DNA of 64,000 bases from Candidatus Pantoea persica (GCF_013753875.1 NZ_SMDS01000018.1:1-64000), one strand, 5' to 3'. Counted from the stretch's first letter, positions 44,605 through 58,786 are shown. A program made the numbers and translations. Notes: generated from the letters alone by a model not told the origin.

Positions 44605-45593
44605 ATGTTTGCCTTTCTCCGCCTGGCCGCGCTGTTAACTTGCGGTTTCGCTTTGCCCGCCCAGGCCACGCAGACGGCACCCGGGCAGTTCGCTGAGCAG
44701 CAGCTTCGCCACATCGCCACCTACTTCCCGGGCCGCATGAGCGGCAGCCCGGCCGAACTGATGACCGCCGAACTATCTGCAGCAGTTCGCCACGCTCGGT
44801 TTTCAGAGTAATACCCGTCAATTCAATACCGGCTATCGTTGGCGTGATCAACGCGGCGAGACGCGGTGGCATAAGGTGACGGCGACCTCAACCATCGCCG
44901 CGCGCGCCGGCAGCGTACCGCAGGAGATCCTGATTGTGGCGCATCTCGACACCTGGACGCCGCTCAGTAGCCGCGACGAGGCGCGCTATCCCGGCAGCCT
45001 GCTCCTGCAGGGCGTAGATGACAACGCCTCAGAGCTGGGCGTGATGCTGGAGCTGGCGCAGCAGCTGAGCAAGCGGCCGCTGCACTACAGCGTGCGCTTT
45101 GTGGCGCTAAGCGCAGGCGACAGCGCGCTGGACGGCATGCAGGACTAATGTGGCGCGTATGAGCGCGAAAGAGAAAAAGAACACGCTGCTGGTGGTAGAT
45201 CTCAACAGCCTGATCACCGGCGATCACCTCTGCCAATACGCCGCGCGCGGTACGCAAGCAGACCAGCGAACGCGCCCTGCGCAGCAGCTCGGCATCTCCG
45301 CCGCCAGCCACCAGCTGTCGGCGCGCGACTATGCGGGCGTGAACGCCTTCGATAAGGCGGGCTTTCCGCTGCTGGACGTCACGGCGAGCAACTGGGCGCT
45401 GGGCGGCAAAGATGGCGCGCAGCAGCGCAGCCGCACGCCCCATTTCCCCGACGGCACCACGCGCCATCAGACCGATTGCGATAATCTCAGCTACCTAGAT
45501 CGCTGGCTGCCGGGCCACATTTCGCTACGCACCCGCGACAGTGTGCGCGTGCTGCTGCCGCTGCTGGGCGAGCTGACTAACCCCAAAGTGTGA
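44605..45593 (+). pseudogene. iap: Iap alkaline phosphatase isozyme conversion aminopeptidase, broken
   Basis: M28-family periplasmic aminopeptidase (E. coli 345 residues). Signal peptide (AALLTCGFALPAQA), then RHIATYFPGRMSGSPAELM. An inserted base near 44769 and another near 45148 each shift the frame. Between them VAHLDTWTPLSSRDEARYPG and VDDNASELGVMLELAQ hold metal ligands. The end, AFDKAGFPLLDVTASNWALG through GHISLRTRD, is clean but a segment before it is shortened. Sits between the two cys operons, as in E. coli. Confidence 0.9.
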
Positions 45594-45601
45594 GGATAAT
45601 C

Positions 45602-45896
45602 ATGTATATCGTCTCGTTAAGCTATGTTCGCCCGATGGAAGAGGTCGAGGCGCTGCTGGCGCCGCATATTCAGTGGCTGGATCGCTATTTCGCGGCTAAG
45701 GTGTTTATCGTCGCCGGGCGCAAAGATCCGCGCACGGGTGGTCACGGGTGGTATCGTGCAGGTAAAAGATATCGACCGATCGCGGCTGGATGACATTCTG
45801 GCGGAGGATCCCTTTATAGCGGTGGCGAACTATGAGGTGACAAGGCTGAACGTGACGCGCATAGCGGAGGATTTCGCGGCGCTGGCCGCGCTGTAA
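45602..45896 (+). pseudogene. YciI-like (YCII-domain) protein, broken by a 10-bp duplication
   Basis: Small ferredoxin-fold family of unknown enzymatic role. MYIVSLSYVRPMEEVEALL through GRKDPRTGG is in one frame and IVQVKDIDRSRLDDILAEDPF to the C-terminus in the next. The cause is visible: CACGGGTGGT occurs twice in tandem (45733-45742 and 45743-45752). Removing one copy restores an uninterrupted protein of about 95 residues. A GAGGATAAT site precedes the ATG, directly after iap. Confidence 0.88.
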
Positions 45897-45932
45897 AGCA
45901 GCCGGCGCGCAGAACACGCGACGACAGCGGGT

Positions 45933-46667
45933 TTAGCCTTCGTGCAGGCCGCACTCGCGCTTCAGACCGAAGAAGCGCGTCTCCTCTTCCGCCATACCGG
46001 GTTCCCATTTGCGCGTGGTGTGGGTATCGCCCACCGACAAATAGCCCTCACCCCACAGCGGATGGTACTTAAGGTTGTGCTGCTGCAAATACTGATGAAT
46101 CTGGCGGTTATCCCAGTCGATAATCGGCAGCACCTTAAAGACGCCGCGCTGCACGCCCAGCACCGGCAGATTGGCGCGGCTGCCGGACTGATCGCGCCGC
46201 AGCCCGGCGAACCAGCTCTGCGCGCCCAGAGTCTGCAGCGCGCGGTTCATCGGCTCGACCTTGTTGATCTGGTTGTACTGCTCAATGCCTTCCACGCCCT
46301 GCTCCCACAGCTTACCGTAGCGCGCCTCCTGCCAGGCGGCCGAAGTTTCGGCGCGGAATACCTGCAGGTTGAGGTCCAGCTGCTCCGTCAGCTGGTCGAT
46401 AAAGCGGTAGGTCTCCGGGAACAGATAGCCGGTATCGGTGAGGATCACCGGAATATCCGGCATCTGACGCGTTACCAGATGCAGCGACACCGCCGCCTGA
46501 ATGCCGAAACTCGACGAGAGCAAAAAGGCGCCCGGCAGGTTCTCCAGCGCCCAGCTGACGCGCGCCTCCGCCGAGCTTTTCTCCAGCTGTGCATTGGTCG
46601 CCGCCAGCACTTGGGTGCGCTCGACTTTTTTCATTTCGCTCAGTGCTGCAAGATCTAACTGACTCAT
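45933..46667 (-). CDS. cysH: Phosphoadenosine phosphosulfate reductase CysH
   Basis: Reduces PAPS to sulfite using thioredoxin. 244 residues, as in E. coli, with [16 protein letters not shown] (PP-loop-like), [21 protein letters not shown] and the catalytic ECGLH near the C-terminus. It overlaps the cysI stop by four bases in cysJIH. Lacks the extra cysteines of APS reductases. Intact. Confidence 0.98.
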   Translation of the reverse strand: MSQLDLAALSEMKKVERTQVLAATNAQLEKSSAEARVSWALENLPGAFLLSSSFGIQAAVSLHLVTRQMPDIPVILTDTGYLFPETYRFIDQLTEQLDLNLQVFRAETSAAWQEARYGKLWEQGVEGIEQYNQINKVEPMNRALQTLGAQSWFAGLRRDQSGSRANLPVLGVQRGVFKVLPIIDWDNRQIHQYLQQHNLKYHPLWGEGYLSVGDTHTTRKWEPGMAEEETRFFGLKRECGLHEG

Positions 46668-48388
46668 ACTGCCTCCGAATCCCAGAAGTCTCGTGCAGGA
46701 TCCACCACCGGCTTGACGATGCCGACGCGGATCGCAAAGTCGCCGAAGCCTTCATCGCCGTGACGCTCTTGCGCCCAGCGCGCCACCAGCTCGTCGATGC
46801 TGGCGAGGATTTCGCTCTCGGTGATGTTTTCGCGGTGCATGCGCGGAATGCGCGTACCGGTGCGGTTGCCGCCGATATGCAGGTTGTAGCGGCCCGGCGC
46901 TTTGCCCACCAGGCCTATTTCCGCCAGCAGCGCGCGGCCGCAGCCGTTGGGGCAGCCGGTCACGCGCAGTACGATATGCTCGTCACCGACGCCATGGCGG
47001 TGCATGATCTCTTCCACGCGCGTCACAAAGGCGGGCAGAAAACGCTCCGCTTCCGCCATCGCCAGCGGGCAGGTTGGGAAGGCGACGCACGCCATGGAGT
47101 TCTCGCGCTGCGCGCTGACGTTCTCCATCAGGCCATGCTCGCGGGCGATCGCCTCGATGCGCGCCTTCTCGTTCTCTGGCACGCCGGCGACTATCAGGTT
47201 CTGGTTCGCCGTTAGGCGGAAGTCGCCTTTATGCACGCGGGCAATGGCCGCGATACCGCTCTTCAGCGGGCGCTGCGGATAGTCGAGCAGGCGACCGTTT
47301 TCCACAAACAGCGTCAGGTGCCATTTGTTGTCGATACCCTTGATCCAGTCGAAGCGGTCGCCGCGGGTGGTGAATTCGTAAGGACGAATCGGCTCAAAGG
47401 TGAGGCCGGCGCGCTTCTCGACTTCCGCCTTGAAGGTGTCGACACCGACGCGCTCCAGCGTGTATTTGGTTTTGGCGTTTTTACGATCGGTGCGGTTGCC
47501 CCAGTCGCGCTGCGTGGTCACCACGGCAGCCGCTACATCCAGCGTCTTGTGCAGCGGCAGATAGCCGATTTCGCTGGCGGTACGCGCATAGGTCGCCTTG
47601 TTGCCGTGCTCGATCGACAGCCCGCCGCCCACCAGCAGGTTAAAGCCGATCAGCTTGCCCTTCTCCGCCACGGCGATGAAGTTCAGATCGTTGGCGTGCA
47701 GATCGACGTCGTTGTGCGGCGGGATCACCACGGTGGTTTTGAACTTACGCGGCAGATAGGTTTCGCCGAGGATCGGCTCCTCGTCGGTAGTGGCAACCTT
47801 CTCTTTGTCCCACCAGATCTCCGCATAGGCGCGGGTGCGAGGCAGCAGGTGCTCGGAGATCTTCTTCGCCCACTCGTAGGCTTCCTGATGCAGCTCCGAC
47901 TCAACCGGGTTTGAGGTGCAGAGCACGTTGCGGTTGACGTCGTTGGCGGTCGCCAGCGCGTCGAGCCCCACTTCGTGCAGCATCTGGTGCGACGGCTTCA
48001 CGTTCTTCTTCAGAATGCCGTGAAACTGAAAGGTCTGGCGGTTGGTCAGACGAATGCTGCCGTACAGCGTCTTCTCGGTGGCGAACTTGTCGATCGCCAG
48101 CCACTGCGTCGGCGTGATAATGCCGCCCGGCAGACGGCAGCGCAGCATCATGGCGTGACGCGGCTCGAGCTTCTGCTCGGCGCGCTCGGCGCGAATATCG
48201 CGGTCATCCTGCTGATACATGCCGTGGAAGCGGATCAGCAGAAAGTTATCGCCTCGGAAGCCGCCGGTCAGGCCGTCGTCGAGATCTTCCAGAATAGTGC
48301 CGCGTAAATAGTTACTCTCTTTTTTAAGGCGCTCGGCGTCAACCAGCTTGCCTTCAACAACCAGCGGTCCAGGGTGCTTTTCGCTCAT
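46664..48388 (-). CDS. cysI: Sulfite reductase hemoprotein CysI
   Basis: Beta subunit of NADPH-sulfite reductase; carries siroheme and a 4Fe-4S cluster and reduces sulfite to sulfide. 574 residues. Cluster/siroheme cysteines sit in [17 protein letters not shown] and [17 protein letters not shown]; the duplicated parasite-domain motifs [12 protein letters not shown] and [12 protein letters not shown] are present. Its cofactor comes from CysG in the neighbouring operon. Intact. Confidence 0.98.
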   Translation of the reverse strand: MSEKHPGPLVVEGKLVDAERLKKESNYLRGTILEDLDDGLTGGFRGDNFLLIRFHGMYQQDDRDIRAERAEQKLEPRHAMMLRCRLPGGIITPTQWLAIDKFATEKTLYGSIRLTNRQTFQFHGILKKNVKPSHQMLHEVGLDALATANDVNRNVLCTSNPVESELHQEAYEWAKKISEHLLPRTRAYAEIWWDKEKVATTDEEPILGETYLPRKFKTTVVIPPHNDVDLHANDLNFIAVAEKGKLIGFNLLVGGGLSIEHGNKATYARTASEIGYLPLHKTLDVAAAVVTTQRDWGNRTDRKNAKTKYTLERVGVDTFKAEVEKRAGLTFEPIRPYEFTTRGDRFDWIKGIDNKWHLTLFVENGRLLDYPQRPLKSGIAAIARVHKGDFRLTANQNLIVAGVPENEKARIEAIAREHGLMENVSAQRENSMACVAFPTCPLAMAEAERFLPAFVTRVEEIMHRHGVGDEHIVLRVTGCPNGCGRALLAEIGLVGKAPGRYNLHIGGNRTGTRIPRMHRENITESEILASIDELVARWAQERHGDEGFGDFAIRVGIVKPVVDPARDFWDSEAV

Positions 48389-50193
48389 CAGTAAACGTCT
48401 CGTTGATAACGGCGCTCAATGCGCAGCTCACTTAAAAATTCGTCGGCCATGTCACGATCCATTGCGCCGTGTTCGACCACCACATCCAGCAGCGCCTGCT
48501 CGACATCTTTCGCCATGCGATTGGCGTCACCGCAGACATAAATATGGGCGCCCTCTGCGATCCAGCGCCACACTTCCGCCCCTTTGGCGCGGATTTTGTC
48601 CTGTACGTAAACCTTCTGCTCCTGATCGCGCGACCAGGCGAGGTCGATATGGGTCAGTAGTCCCTCTTTCACATACTGCTGCCACTCCACTTGATAGAGG
48701 AAATCTTCGGTAAAGTGCGGGTTACCGAAGAAGAGCCAGTTTTTGCCGCCGGCGCCGTCGCTCTCGCGCTGCTGCATAAAGGCGCGGAACGGTGCGATGC
48801 CGGTGCCCGGTCCAATCATGATGACCGGCGCGTAAGGGTTTTCAGGCAGACGGAAGTGGTCGTTATGCTCGATAAAGACGCGCACTTCCGCCTCCTCTTC
48901 CAGCCGATCCGCCAGGTAGCCCGAGGCGCCGCCCGTGCGGGGGCATCCGTCAATATCGAAGCGCACCGCGCCGACGGTGATGTGCACTTCCGTTTCATTC
49001 TCCGCCTGCGAAGAGGCGATAGAGTAGAGGCGCGGCGTCAGCGGACGCAGCAGCGCGATCAGCTGTTCGGCGTTAAGTTCGGTCAGCGCGTTACGCACCA
49101 TATCGACAATCGGGAAGCTCTGCGCATAGTGCTGCAGCTTCGCCTTGTCGCCCGTCAGCGCCAGCAGCGCGTCGTTGCGCGACAGCGCGGCATACTGCTC
49201 GACGATCTGCGCGGTGTTGACCGTCAGCTCAAAGTGCTTTTGCAGCGCCTCACTGAGCGGCAGGGTTTCATTGTTGACCTGAACCGGCTCGTCGCCCTTC
49301 AGCCACAGCAGGCTCAGCAGCTCCGCCACCAGCGCGGGATCGTTTTCATACCAGACGCCGAGCGCGTCGCCCGGCTGGTAGCGCAGGCCAGAGTCGCCCA
49401 GATCGATTTCAATATGGCGCACGTCCTTATCGGAGTTGCGGCCGGTAATCTTTTGATTCAGCGCCAGGCTGGCGGTCAGCGGCGCCTCTTTCGTATAGGG
49501 GCTGCTGTGCACTTCGTTCACGCTGCCCACGATACTGGCAGCCGCCTGCACGGGGGTTTCGGTCGGCACGCGCTGTTTCAACACCTCGACCAGCGCGCGG
49601 CGCCAGTTGGCCGCCGCTTCGGCGAAGTCGACGTCGGCGTCAACGCGATCCAGCAGGCGCTCCGCGCCCAGCTCTGCCAGGCGACTGTCGAAATCTTTGC
49701 CCGCCTTGCTGAAGAACTCATAGGAAGTGTCGCCCAGGCCCAGCACCGCAAAGGCGGCACCGTCGAGCTTCGGCGCTTTTTTCGACATCAGGAATTTATG
49801 TAGCGCCACAGCCTCTTCCGGCGGATCCCCTTCGCCCTGGGTGGAGGTCACCACCACCAGCAGTCTCTCCTGGCCGATCTGCTTGAACTTATAGTCGCCG
49901 GCGTTGACCAGCTTAACGTTCAGCTTTGCCGCCTGCAGGTCGTCGCGCAGCTGTTCCGCCACGCGGCGGGCGTTGCCGGTCTGCGAGGCCGAGAGCAGCT
50001 TAATCGCCGGTGCCTCCGCCGCTGCCGGGGCGCTGGCCGCGACGCTGCCGGGGGCCTGATTGATCATTCCCCAGAAGTAGCCGGAGAGCCATGCCAACTG
50101 GGTGGGAGAAAAATCCGTCGTTGCCGCCTGTAAGCGTGCAAGCTGCTCCGGGTTAAGCGGGAGCAGAGAACCTGGGGGTGCCTGAGTTGTCAT
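48388..50193 (-). CDS. cysJ: Sulfite reductase flavoprotein CysJ
   Basis: Alpha subunit: passes electrons from NADPH through FAD and FMN to CysI. 601 residues (E. coli 599): flavodoxin domain ([43 protein letters not shown]), FAD domain with [11 protein letters not shown] and [16 protein letters not shown] domain with [18 protein letters not shown] and the C-terminal RYQRDVY. First gene of cysJIH, divergent from queD. Intact. Confidence 0.98.
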   Translation of the reverse strand: MTTQAPPGSLLPLNPEQLARLQAATTDFSPTQLAWLSGYFWGMINQAPGSVAASAPAAAEAPAIKLLSASQTGNARRVAEQLRDDLQAAKLNVKLVNAGDYKFKQIGQERLLVVVTSTQGEGDPPEEAVALHKFLMSKKAPKLDGAAFAVLGLGDTSYEFFSKAGKDFDSRLAELGAERLLDRVDADVDFAEAAANWRRALVEVLKQRVPTETPVQAAASIVGSVNEVHSSPYTKEAPLTASLALNQKITGRNSDKDVRHIEIDLGDSGLRYQPGDALGVWYENDPALVAELLSLLWLKGDEPVQVNNETLPLSEALQKHFELTVNTAQIVEQYAALSRNDALLALTGDKAKLQHYAQSFPIVDMVRNALTELNAEQLIALLRPLTPRLYSIASSQAENETEVHITVGAVRFDIDGCPRTGGASGYLADRLEEEAEVRVFIEHNDHFRLPENPYAPVIMIGPGTGIAPFRAFMQQRESDGAGGKNWLFFGNPHFTEDFLYQVEWQQYVKEGLLTHIDLAWSRDQEQKVYVQDKIRAKGAEVWRWIAEGAHIYVCGDANRMAKDVEQALLDVVVEHGAMDRDMADEFLSELRIERRYQRDVY

Positions 50194-50488
50194 CGCGTTA
50201 AAAATTCCAGTATCTAGAGTCCGGACCGAAAAGTGGCGGGAAAAGTGGTAGGTTACCGGCCCGTATATTAACGATTAAATACGGCTTCGATATAAATAAT
50301 AACCAAAATAGCTAAGTGGTTTTTTGGGTAGAGTTAATCGGTAAAACTGGTAAAAAGGCGCTTTTTATCAGCCTTTTATGGTTTTCCGCCGTGCGTGGTG
50401 CGGCCGGCAGTGCGCCAGAACGCTATCCGGATGCGAAAATTCTGAATTTCAGGTAGAATTCCCCGGTTTTTTTAGCCTGAGAGCCATT

Positions 50489-50848
50489 ATGTCTACCACA
50501 CTGTTTAAAGAGTTCCAGTTCGAAGCCGCTCATCATCTGCCTAATGTTCCGCAAGGACACAAATGCGGTCGCCTGCATGGCCATTCGTTTCTGGTGCGAC
50601 TGGAAATTACTGGCGAAGTGGACGCGCATACCGGCTGGGTGATGGATTTCGCTGAACTGAAGGCGGCGTTCAAGCCCCTTTACGAGCGCCTCGATCACCA
50701 TTACCTAAATGAGATCCCCGGGCTTGAGAATCCCACCAGCGAAGTGCTGGCGAAGTGGATTTGGGATGAGACGAAGCCGCTGCTGCCCGAGCTGAGCGCG
50801 GTGATGATCAAAGAGACCTGTACCGCGGGCTGCGTCTACAAAGGTTGA
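50489..50848 (+). CDS. queD: 6-carboxy-5,6,7,8-tetrahydropterin synthase QueD
   Basis: Second step of queuosine synthesis. 119 residues starting at ATG 50489; the longer frame from 50378 has no support. Zinc ligands in AAHHLP and HGHSF, catalytic Cys in [21 protein letters not shown], and the C-terminal KETCTAGC. Queuosine modifies GUN anticodons (Tyr, His, Asn, Asp). Partner queE is just downstream on the opposite strand. Intact. Confidence 0.96.
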   Translation: MSTTLFKEFQFEAAHHLPNVPQGHKCGRLHGHSFLVRLEITGEVDAHTGWVMDFAELKAAFKPLYERLDHHYLNEIPGLENPTSEVLAKWIWDETKPLLPELSAVMIKETCTAGCVYKG

Positions 50849-50978
50849 TTTTCGTCAGTGCTGTCGCGCGTACAGCCCCTGTTTTCCCACCCGACACTTC
50901 TTTACGCCTGCGTCATCTCTCTGTCATTCGCCGCCTCTACGTTGTTCTCTCCTTCATTAAAGATCAAGAGAATCAACA

Positions 50979-51663
50979 ATGAACCTGAAAAAGCTTTCAG
51001 CCATCGCGCTGCTTGTTACTGTCTCTGCTGCCGCTCAGGCGCAAAACATGCTCGACTTCCCGTAGCCAGAAAATATGCCGGAGGAGTTTTATGCCCTGAA
51101 GGAGATCCCGGCGGGCGGCGTGATTAAGTATGAGACCGACGCCAAAACCGGCTTTATCGTCGCGGACCGCTTTCAGTCGATGCCGGTGGCCTGTCCGGCG
51201 AACTACGGCTCTCTGACCCAGTCGCTAGGCGGCGATAACGATCCGCTCGACGTGATCTTCTATACCCGCGCCCCGATGCAGCCGGGCACGCTGATCAAAC
51301 TGCGCCCCATCGGCGTGCTGAAGATGATTGACAGCGGCAAAGTGGACGACAAGATCGTCGCTGTGCCAGCCAGCAAGATCGATCCCACCTATGATGAGAT
51401 CAAAAGCCTAAACGCTCCTGCCGAAGCTGGAGCAGGAGCGCCTGCAGGCCTTCTTCCGCGTGTACAAGCAGCTGCCGGATGGACGCAAAAAGGTCGAGCT
51501 GAACGGCTTTGAAAGCGCCGATGCGGCGAAGGGCGAAATCAAAAAAGCGTTCGACGCGTATAAAAACGAAGCAGCAGGCGGCGCAGTAAGCGCAGCGGGC
51601 GGCGCGTGGCCGCCCGCCTCTTCGCCGTCAGGCGATATTAAGATATTTGTGGGTCTGCATTGA
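50979..51663 (+). pseudogene. Secreted inorganic pyrophosphatase, broken
   Basis: Family I soluble pyrophosphatase fold with a clear signal peptide (MNLKKLSAIALLVTVSAAAQA). A TAG at codon 29 (51063-51065, expected CAG in DFPQPENMP) stops it just after export. Further on, EIPAGGVIKYETDAKTG, ADRFQSMPV, and GGDNDPLDVIFYTR show a good active site. An inserted base near 51416 shifts the frame before LPKLEQERLQAFFRVYKQL. The final reading runs into the 3' end of queE, suggesting its own stop was bypassed. This is not the essential cytoplasmic ppa. Confidence 0.88.
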
Positions 51664-52299
51664 GAGGCGCCAGTTGCGCACGATGCAGGTTTCAATACAG
51701 AGTCTGGTGGCCGCCTCTTTGCGGCTGATAGGCTGCAGGGCGATGATGCGCGCTTTGCTGTCCGTCAGCGTCGCCAGCAGTTCGTCCAGCGCCTCTACGT
51801 CGCGCTCGCGCCCCACCGGATGTTTGATCTCGTCGGCGCGCTGCAGCGCCTGCGCCAGCACGTCGTAGCCGCCGCGCATATTCACTTTCGGCGATACCGT
51901 CACCCATGTGCCCTCCGAGCAGCGTACCTCATGGGTGCCGCTGGTTTCGATCTGGCAGTGAAAGCCGTGCGCTTCCAGCGCACTGGTCAGCGGCCGCAGA
52001 TCGTAAATCGAGGGCTCGCCGCCGGTGATCACCACGTGGCGCGCCGTCCAGCCCTGACGCTGGATGGTGTCGATCAGCGTCGCCGCGCCGGCATTGCCCC
52101 AAGCGTCGCTCTCCACCGTTTTCACCAGAATATCGCCGATCGCCGTTTCCCGATCGGCCAGCTTCTCCCAGGTATGTTTGGTATCACACCAGCTACACCC
52201 CACCGGACATCCCTGTAAGCGGATAAAGATGGCTGGCACGCCGGTATAAAAGCCTTCGCCCTGCAGCGTCTGGAACATTTCATTAATCGGGTATTGCAT
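51628..52299 (-). CDS. queE: 7-carboxy-7-deazaguanine synthase QueE
   Basis: Radical-SAM enzyme that contracts carboxy-tetrahydropterin to CDG in queuosine synthesis. 223 residues, as in E. coli. The cluster motif is GCPVGCSWCDT (C-x3-C-x2-C). TGGEP and ETSGTHEV SAM/substrate segments are present, and the C-terminal LSMQTHKYLNIA is conserved. ATG 52299. Converges on the dead pyrophosphatase gene, overlapping its extended reading by 36 bases. Intact. Confidence 0.97.
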   Translation of the reverse strand: MQYPINEMFQTLQGEGFYTGVPAIFIRLQGCPVGCSWCDTKHTWEKLADRETAIGDILVKTVESDAWGNAGAATLIDTIQRQGWTARHVVITGGEPSIYDLRPLTSALEAHGFHCQIETSGTHEVRCSEGTWVTVSPKVNMRGGYDVLAQALQRADEIKHPVGRERDVEALDELLATLTDSKARIIALQPISRKEAATRLCIETCIVRNWRLSMQTHKYLNIA

Positions 52300-52390
52300 C
52301 ACGGACTCGCGAGAAAAAACAGGGCGCTGATTATGGCAGATTTGCCACGCAGCTCAACCACGTGATGTGCCTTTTCTCTGTACCAATTAA

Positions 52391-52419
52391 AGAAAAAGCC
52401 CCGCACAAGGCGGGGCTTT
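52391..52419 (-). terminator. Terminator of pyrG-eno
   Basis: Stem AAGCCCCGC/GCGGGGCTT with a 5-base loop is followed on the minus strand by TTTCTTT, about 40 bases after eno. Confidence 0.85.
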
Positions 52420-52460
52420 GTTTCAGGCTCGTGCCGTCAGCCGACGGCACCGGCAGGCGA

Positions 52461-53780
<1,320 letters not shown>

Positions 53781-53835
53781 TTAGTCAATGCTAAGACAAA
53801 CAACGCGCGAAAAATTCGCGCGTTGCTCGTGAAAC

Positions 53836-55488
<1,653 letters not shown>

Positions 55489-55682
55489 TTAGGTTTAAAG
55501 ACGGTAGAATAACCAGGATGGAAAAACAGTATACTCGAAAGCCCTTCGAGCCACAATTGATGACTCACCGCCATTCTCCAACGCATTGCCACGGGCTATA
55601 TAGCGGATAGCGACAGGGGAAATACTGACGCCGATCACAAATTTTTCTCGCGCTGAATCGAGTAAGCGCAACCGGCTAGAAT

Positions 55683-56483
55683 CTACGCGGCGCTGGAATA
55701 ATCAGCGTTTTTCCTGCGCCTTGACCTGCTGGCCTCCATCTGCGCCAGCGTCGCCCCGGCATGCTCATGCCCTGCGCGGCAACGATCGCTTCAACCGCGC
55801 GGAAGCGGCGCTCGAATTTGTCGTTGGCCTTCTGCAGCGTGCTCTCTGCCTTGCTGCCGAGATGGCACGACAGGTTCACGGTGGCGAACAACAGATCTCC
55901 GCTCTCCTCTTCCTGCTTTTGCTCGTCCACCACCGCCTGCTGCGCCTCGTGCATCACCTCGTCGATCTCTATACATGCACCTTGTCGAGCACCGGCCCCA
56001 GCTCTGTCCAGTCAAAGCCGACGTTATGGCAGCGCTTCTGAATTTTATGCGCACGCATCAGCGCCGGCAGCGCTTTCGGGATATCGCGAGCGCCGAATGC
56101 TGCGCCTTTTCCGCCCGCTCTGCGTCCTTAATCGCTTCCCAGTTCTTCAGCACCTCGGCGCTGTTCTCCGCCGTCGCATCGCCGAAGATGTGGGGATGGC
56201 GGTGCTCCAGCTTGTCGCTGATAGCGTTGCAGATATTGTTGAAATCAAAGCGATCCTGCTCGCTGGCCATCTGCGCGTAGAACACCACCTGAAACAGCAG
56301 ATCGCCCAGCTCGCCGTGCAGATCGTCAAAATCCTCGCGCTGGATGGCGTCCAGCACCTCATAGGTCTCTTCCAGGGTGTAGGGGGCGATGGAGGCGAAG
56401 GTCTGCTCGCGGTCCCACGAGCAGCCGCGTTACGGATCGCGCAGAGTTTGCATAATGCCCAACAGGCGCTCGAGTGCGCTCAT
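55683..56483 (-). pseudogene. mazG: Nucleoside triphosphate pyrophosphohydrolase MazG, broken
   Basis: House-cleaning NTPase that in E. coli also lowers ppGpp via the nucleotide pool (263 residues). From ATG 56483 there is a TAA at codon 18 (56430-56432). The first MazG domain then reads well: YTLEETYEVLDAI, LHGELGDLLFQVVFYAQM, DKLEHRHPHIF. Frameshifts occur near 56090 (after QHSAL) and near 55975, before [19 protein letters not shown] and the second domain [15 protein letters not shown]. The last residues are out of frame again. Sits between relA and pyrG, the usual place. Confidence 0.92.
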
Positions 56484-56495
56484 AGTCGGTCCTTG

Positions 56496-58753
56496 TTAAA
56501 TCGGGGGATAAGAAAGCGGGGACGGACGCGCGCCCGTCCCACAACAGCAGTAAAGACGACGGGCGTCGATGATATCAGGCACCTGATTGAGCCGCGACAG
56601 CACGCGGCCCAGCACCTGCTGTTGTAGATTTCGATATCCATGTCGATGGCGGCCAGCTGCTTGCGCGTGTCGCTGCGGCTAGAGACGCCCAGCACATTGA
56701 CCTTTCGTTGGCGAGAATAGTGGTGATATCGCGCAGCAGGCCGCTGCGATCGTTGGCAGTGACGTGCACTACCAGCGAGTAGCCGCTGGAGTAGCTCTCG
56801 CCCCATACCGCTTCGACGATGCGCTCTGGCGCGTGGGCGATCAGCTCCGCCAGCTGGTCGCAGTCGGCGCGGTGAATGGAAATGCCGCGCCCCTGCGTAA
56901 TAAAACCGACGATATCGTCGCCCGGGATCGGCTGGCAGCAGTGCGCAATATGGTGCATCAGGTTGCCGACGCCCTCGACCACCACGCGGCCACTCTCTTT
57001 GCGCGCGGAAGGCGTGTAGCTTTTCTGCGTCAGCTGGCGCAGCGCCTCGCGATCCTCCTCCTCTGCGCTCGGCTTGTTGAGCTTCGTCTGCAGGAAGTTG
57101 ACCATCTGGTTAAGGCGAATATCGCCGCCGCCGATCGCCGCCAACAGCTCGTCCAGCAAGGTGATGTTATAGCGTGGCAGCAGCAGCTTTTCCGCCCCGC
57201 GCAGGCTGATATCGAGCTGGTTCAGCTCGTTGTCGAGGATCTGGCAGCCCGCGGCGATATTCTTGTCGCGATCCTGCTTACGGAACCAGTTGTGAATTTT
57301 GGCGCGCCCGCGGCTGGTGGTGATATAGCCGAGGTTGGGATTTAGCCAGTCGCGGCTTGGGTTCGGCTGCTTCTAGGTGATGACCTCGACCTGATCAGCC
57401 CATCTACAGCTGACAGGTAAAGGGCACAATGCGGCCGCCGATGCAGCAGTGGCCGATATCGCTGTGAATATGGTAGGCGAAGTTGAGCGGCGTGGAGCCA
57501 GCCGGCAGATCCACCACATCGCCTTTTGGGGTAAAGATGTAGACGCGATCGTCAAACACCTAGCTGCGTACCTCCTCCAGCATCTCTCCGGAGTCGGACA
57601 TCTCCTCTTGCCAGGCGATCAGCTTGCGCAGCCAAGCAATGCGCTCTTCACGGCCGGAGGCGCCGCGCGCGCTGCCGCTGGTGCCCTCTTTATATTTCCA
57701 GTGCGCGGCGACGCCCAGCTCGGCGTCCTCGTGCATCTGGCGCGTACGGATTTGAATCTCCACCGTTTTGCCCTTCGGCCCGAGCACCACGGTATGAATT
57801 GACTGATAGCCGTTGGGCTTGGGATTGGTGACGTAGTCGTCAAACTCCGACGGTAGATGGCGATAGAGCGTATGTACGATGCCGAGCGCGCCGTAGCAGT
57901 CCTGTAGCCGCTCGGCGACGATGCGCACCGCGCGCACGTCAAACAGCTCGTCAAACGCCAGCAACTTTTTCTGCATCTTGCGCCAGATGCTGTAGATGTG
58001 TTTCGGACGGCCGTACACCTCGGCACGTACCCCCTCTTTCACCATCTCTTTACGCAGCGAATCGACGAAATTTTCAATGTACTGTTCGCGGTCGATACGA
58101 CGCTCGTGCAGCAGCTTGGCGATGCGCTTGTATTCGTCGGGATGCAGGTAGCGGAAGCAGTAATCCTCCAGCTCCCACTTCAGCTGACCGATGCCGAGCC
58201 AGTTGGCGAGGAGTGCATAGATATTGGTGCTCTCTTTCGCCGCCAGCACGCGCTCATCTTCCGGCGCGTCCTTCATTTCGCACAGGTTCATGATGCGCTC
58301 CGCCAGCTTCAGCACCACGTAGCGGAAATCCTCCACCATCGCCAGCAGCATGCGGCGCACGTTGTCCACCTGCTCGGAGGCCATCGAGTCGTTATGAATT
58401 GCTTTCAGCTGGCGAATGACGTGCACATCGCGCACGCCGTGCACCAGCGTGACGATGCCGTCGCCGAAGGTTTTGCTCAGTTCCTCTTCGCTCACCACTT
58501 CCGCATTGGCCAGCGGAAAGATCATCGCGGCGCAGGAGCTTTCGATGTCCATGCTGAGCATGTAGAGGATCGCTACCATCTCGATGCCGCGCCACAGCGG
58601 CAGCGACTGATCATGCGTCTGCGCTTCGCAATAGCGCCAGGTTTCAGCAAGACGTTCACATGATTGCGGGTTGGCAATGCCAAGGCTGGCGATCCACTGA
58701 CCGAGAGCAAACTCTCCTGCCGTATTTAAATGCGCGCTTCTGACCGCAACCAT
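56496..58753 (-). pseudogene. relA: GTP pyrophosphokinase RelA, truncated after the synthetase domain
   Basis: Ribosome-dependent (p)ppGpp synthetase of the stringent response (E. coli 744 residues). ATG 58753 gives 397 clean residues: the inactive hydrolase-like region (FPLANAE where SpoT has HD) and the whole synthetase domain (YGRPKHIYSIWRKM, FDELFDVRAVRIV, NPKPNGYQSIHTVV, EDAELGVAAHWKYKEG). TAG then replaces the Gln of EVRSQVFDD (57560-57562). Two more TAG codons (57404-57406, 57373-57375), a one-base insertion between them and an A-run deletion near 56700 disrupt TGS, zinc-finger and ACT regions. Conserved YAPLANRLG reads YALLANWLG. Confidence 0.93.
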
Positions 58754-58786
58754 ATCCTCTCCTGCCACAGCGGCATCGTTTGCCGC

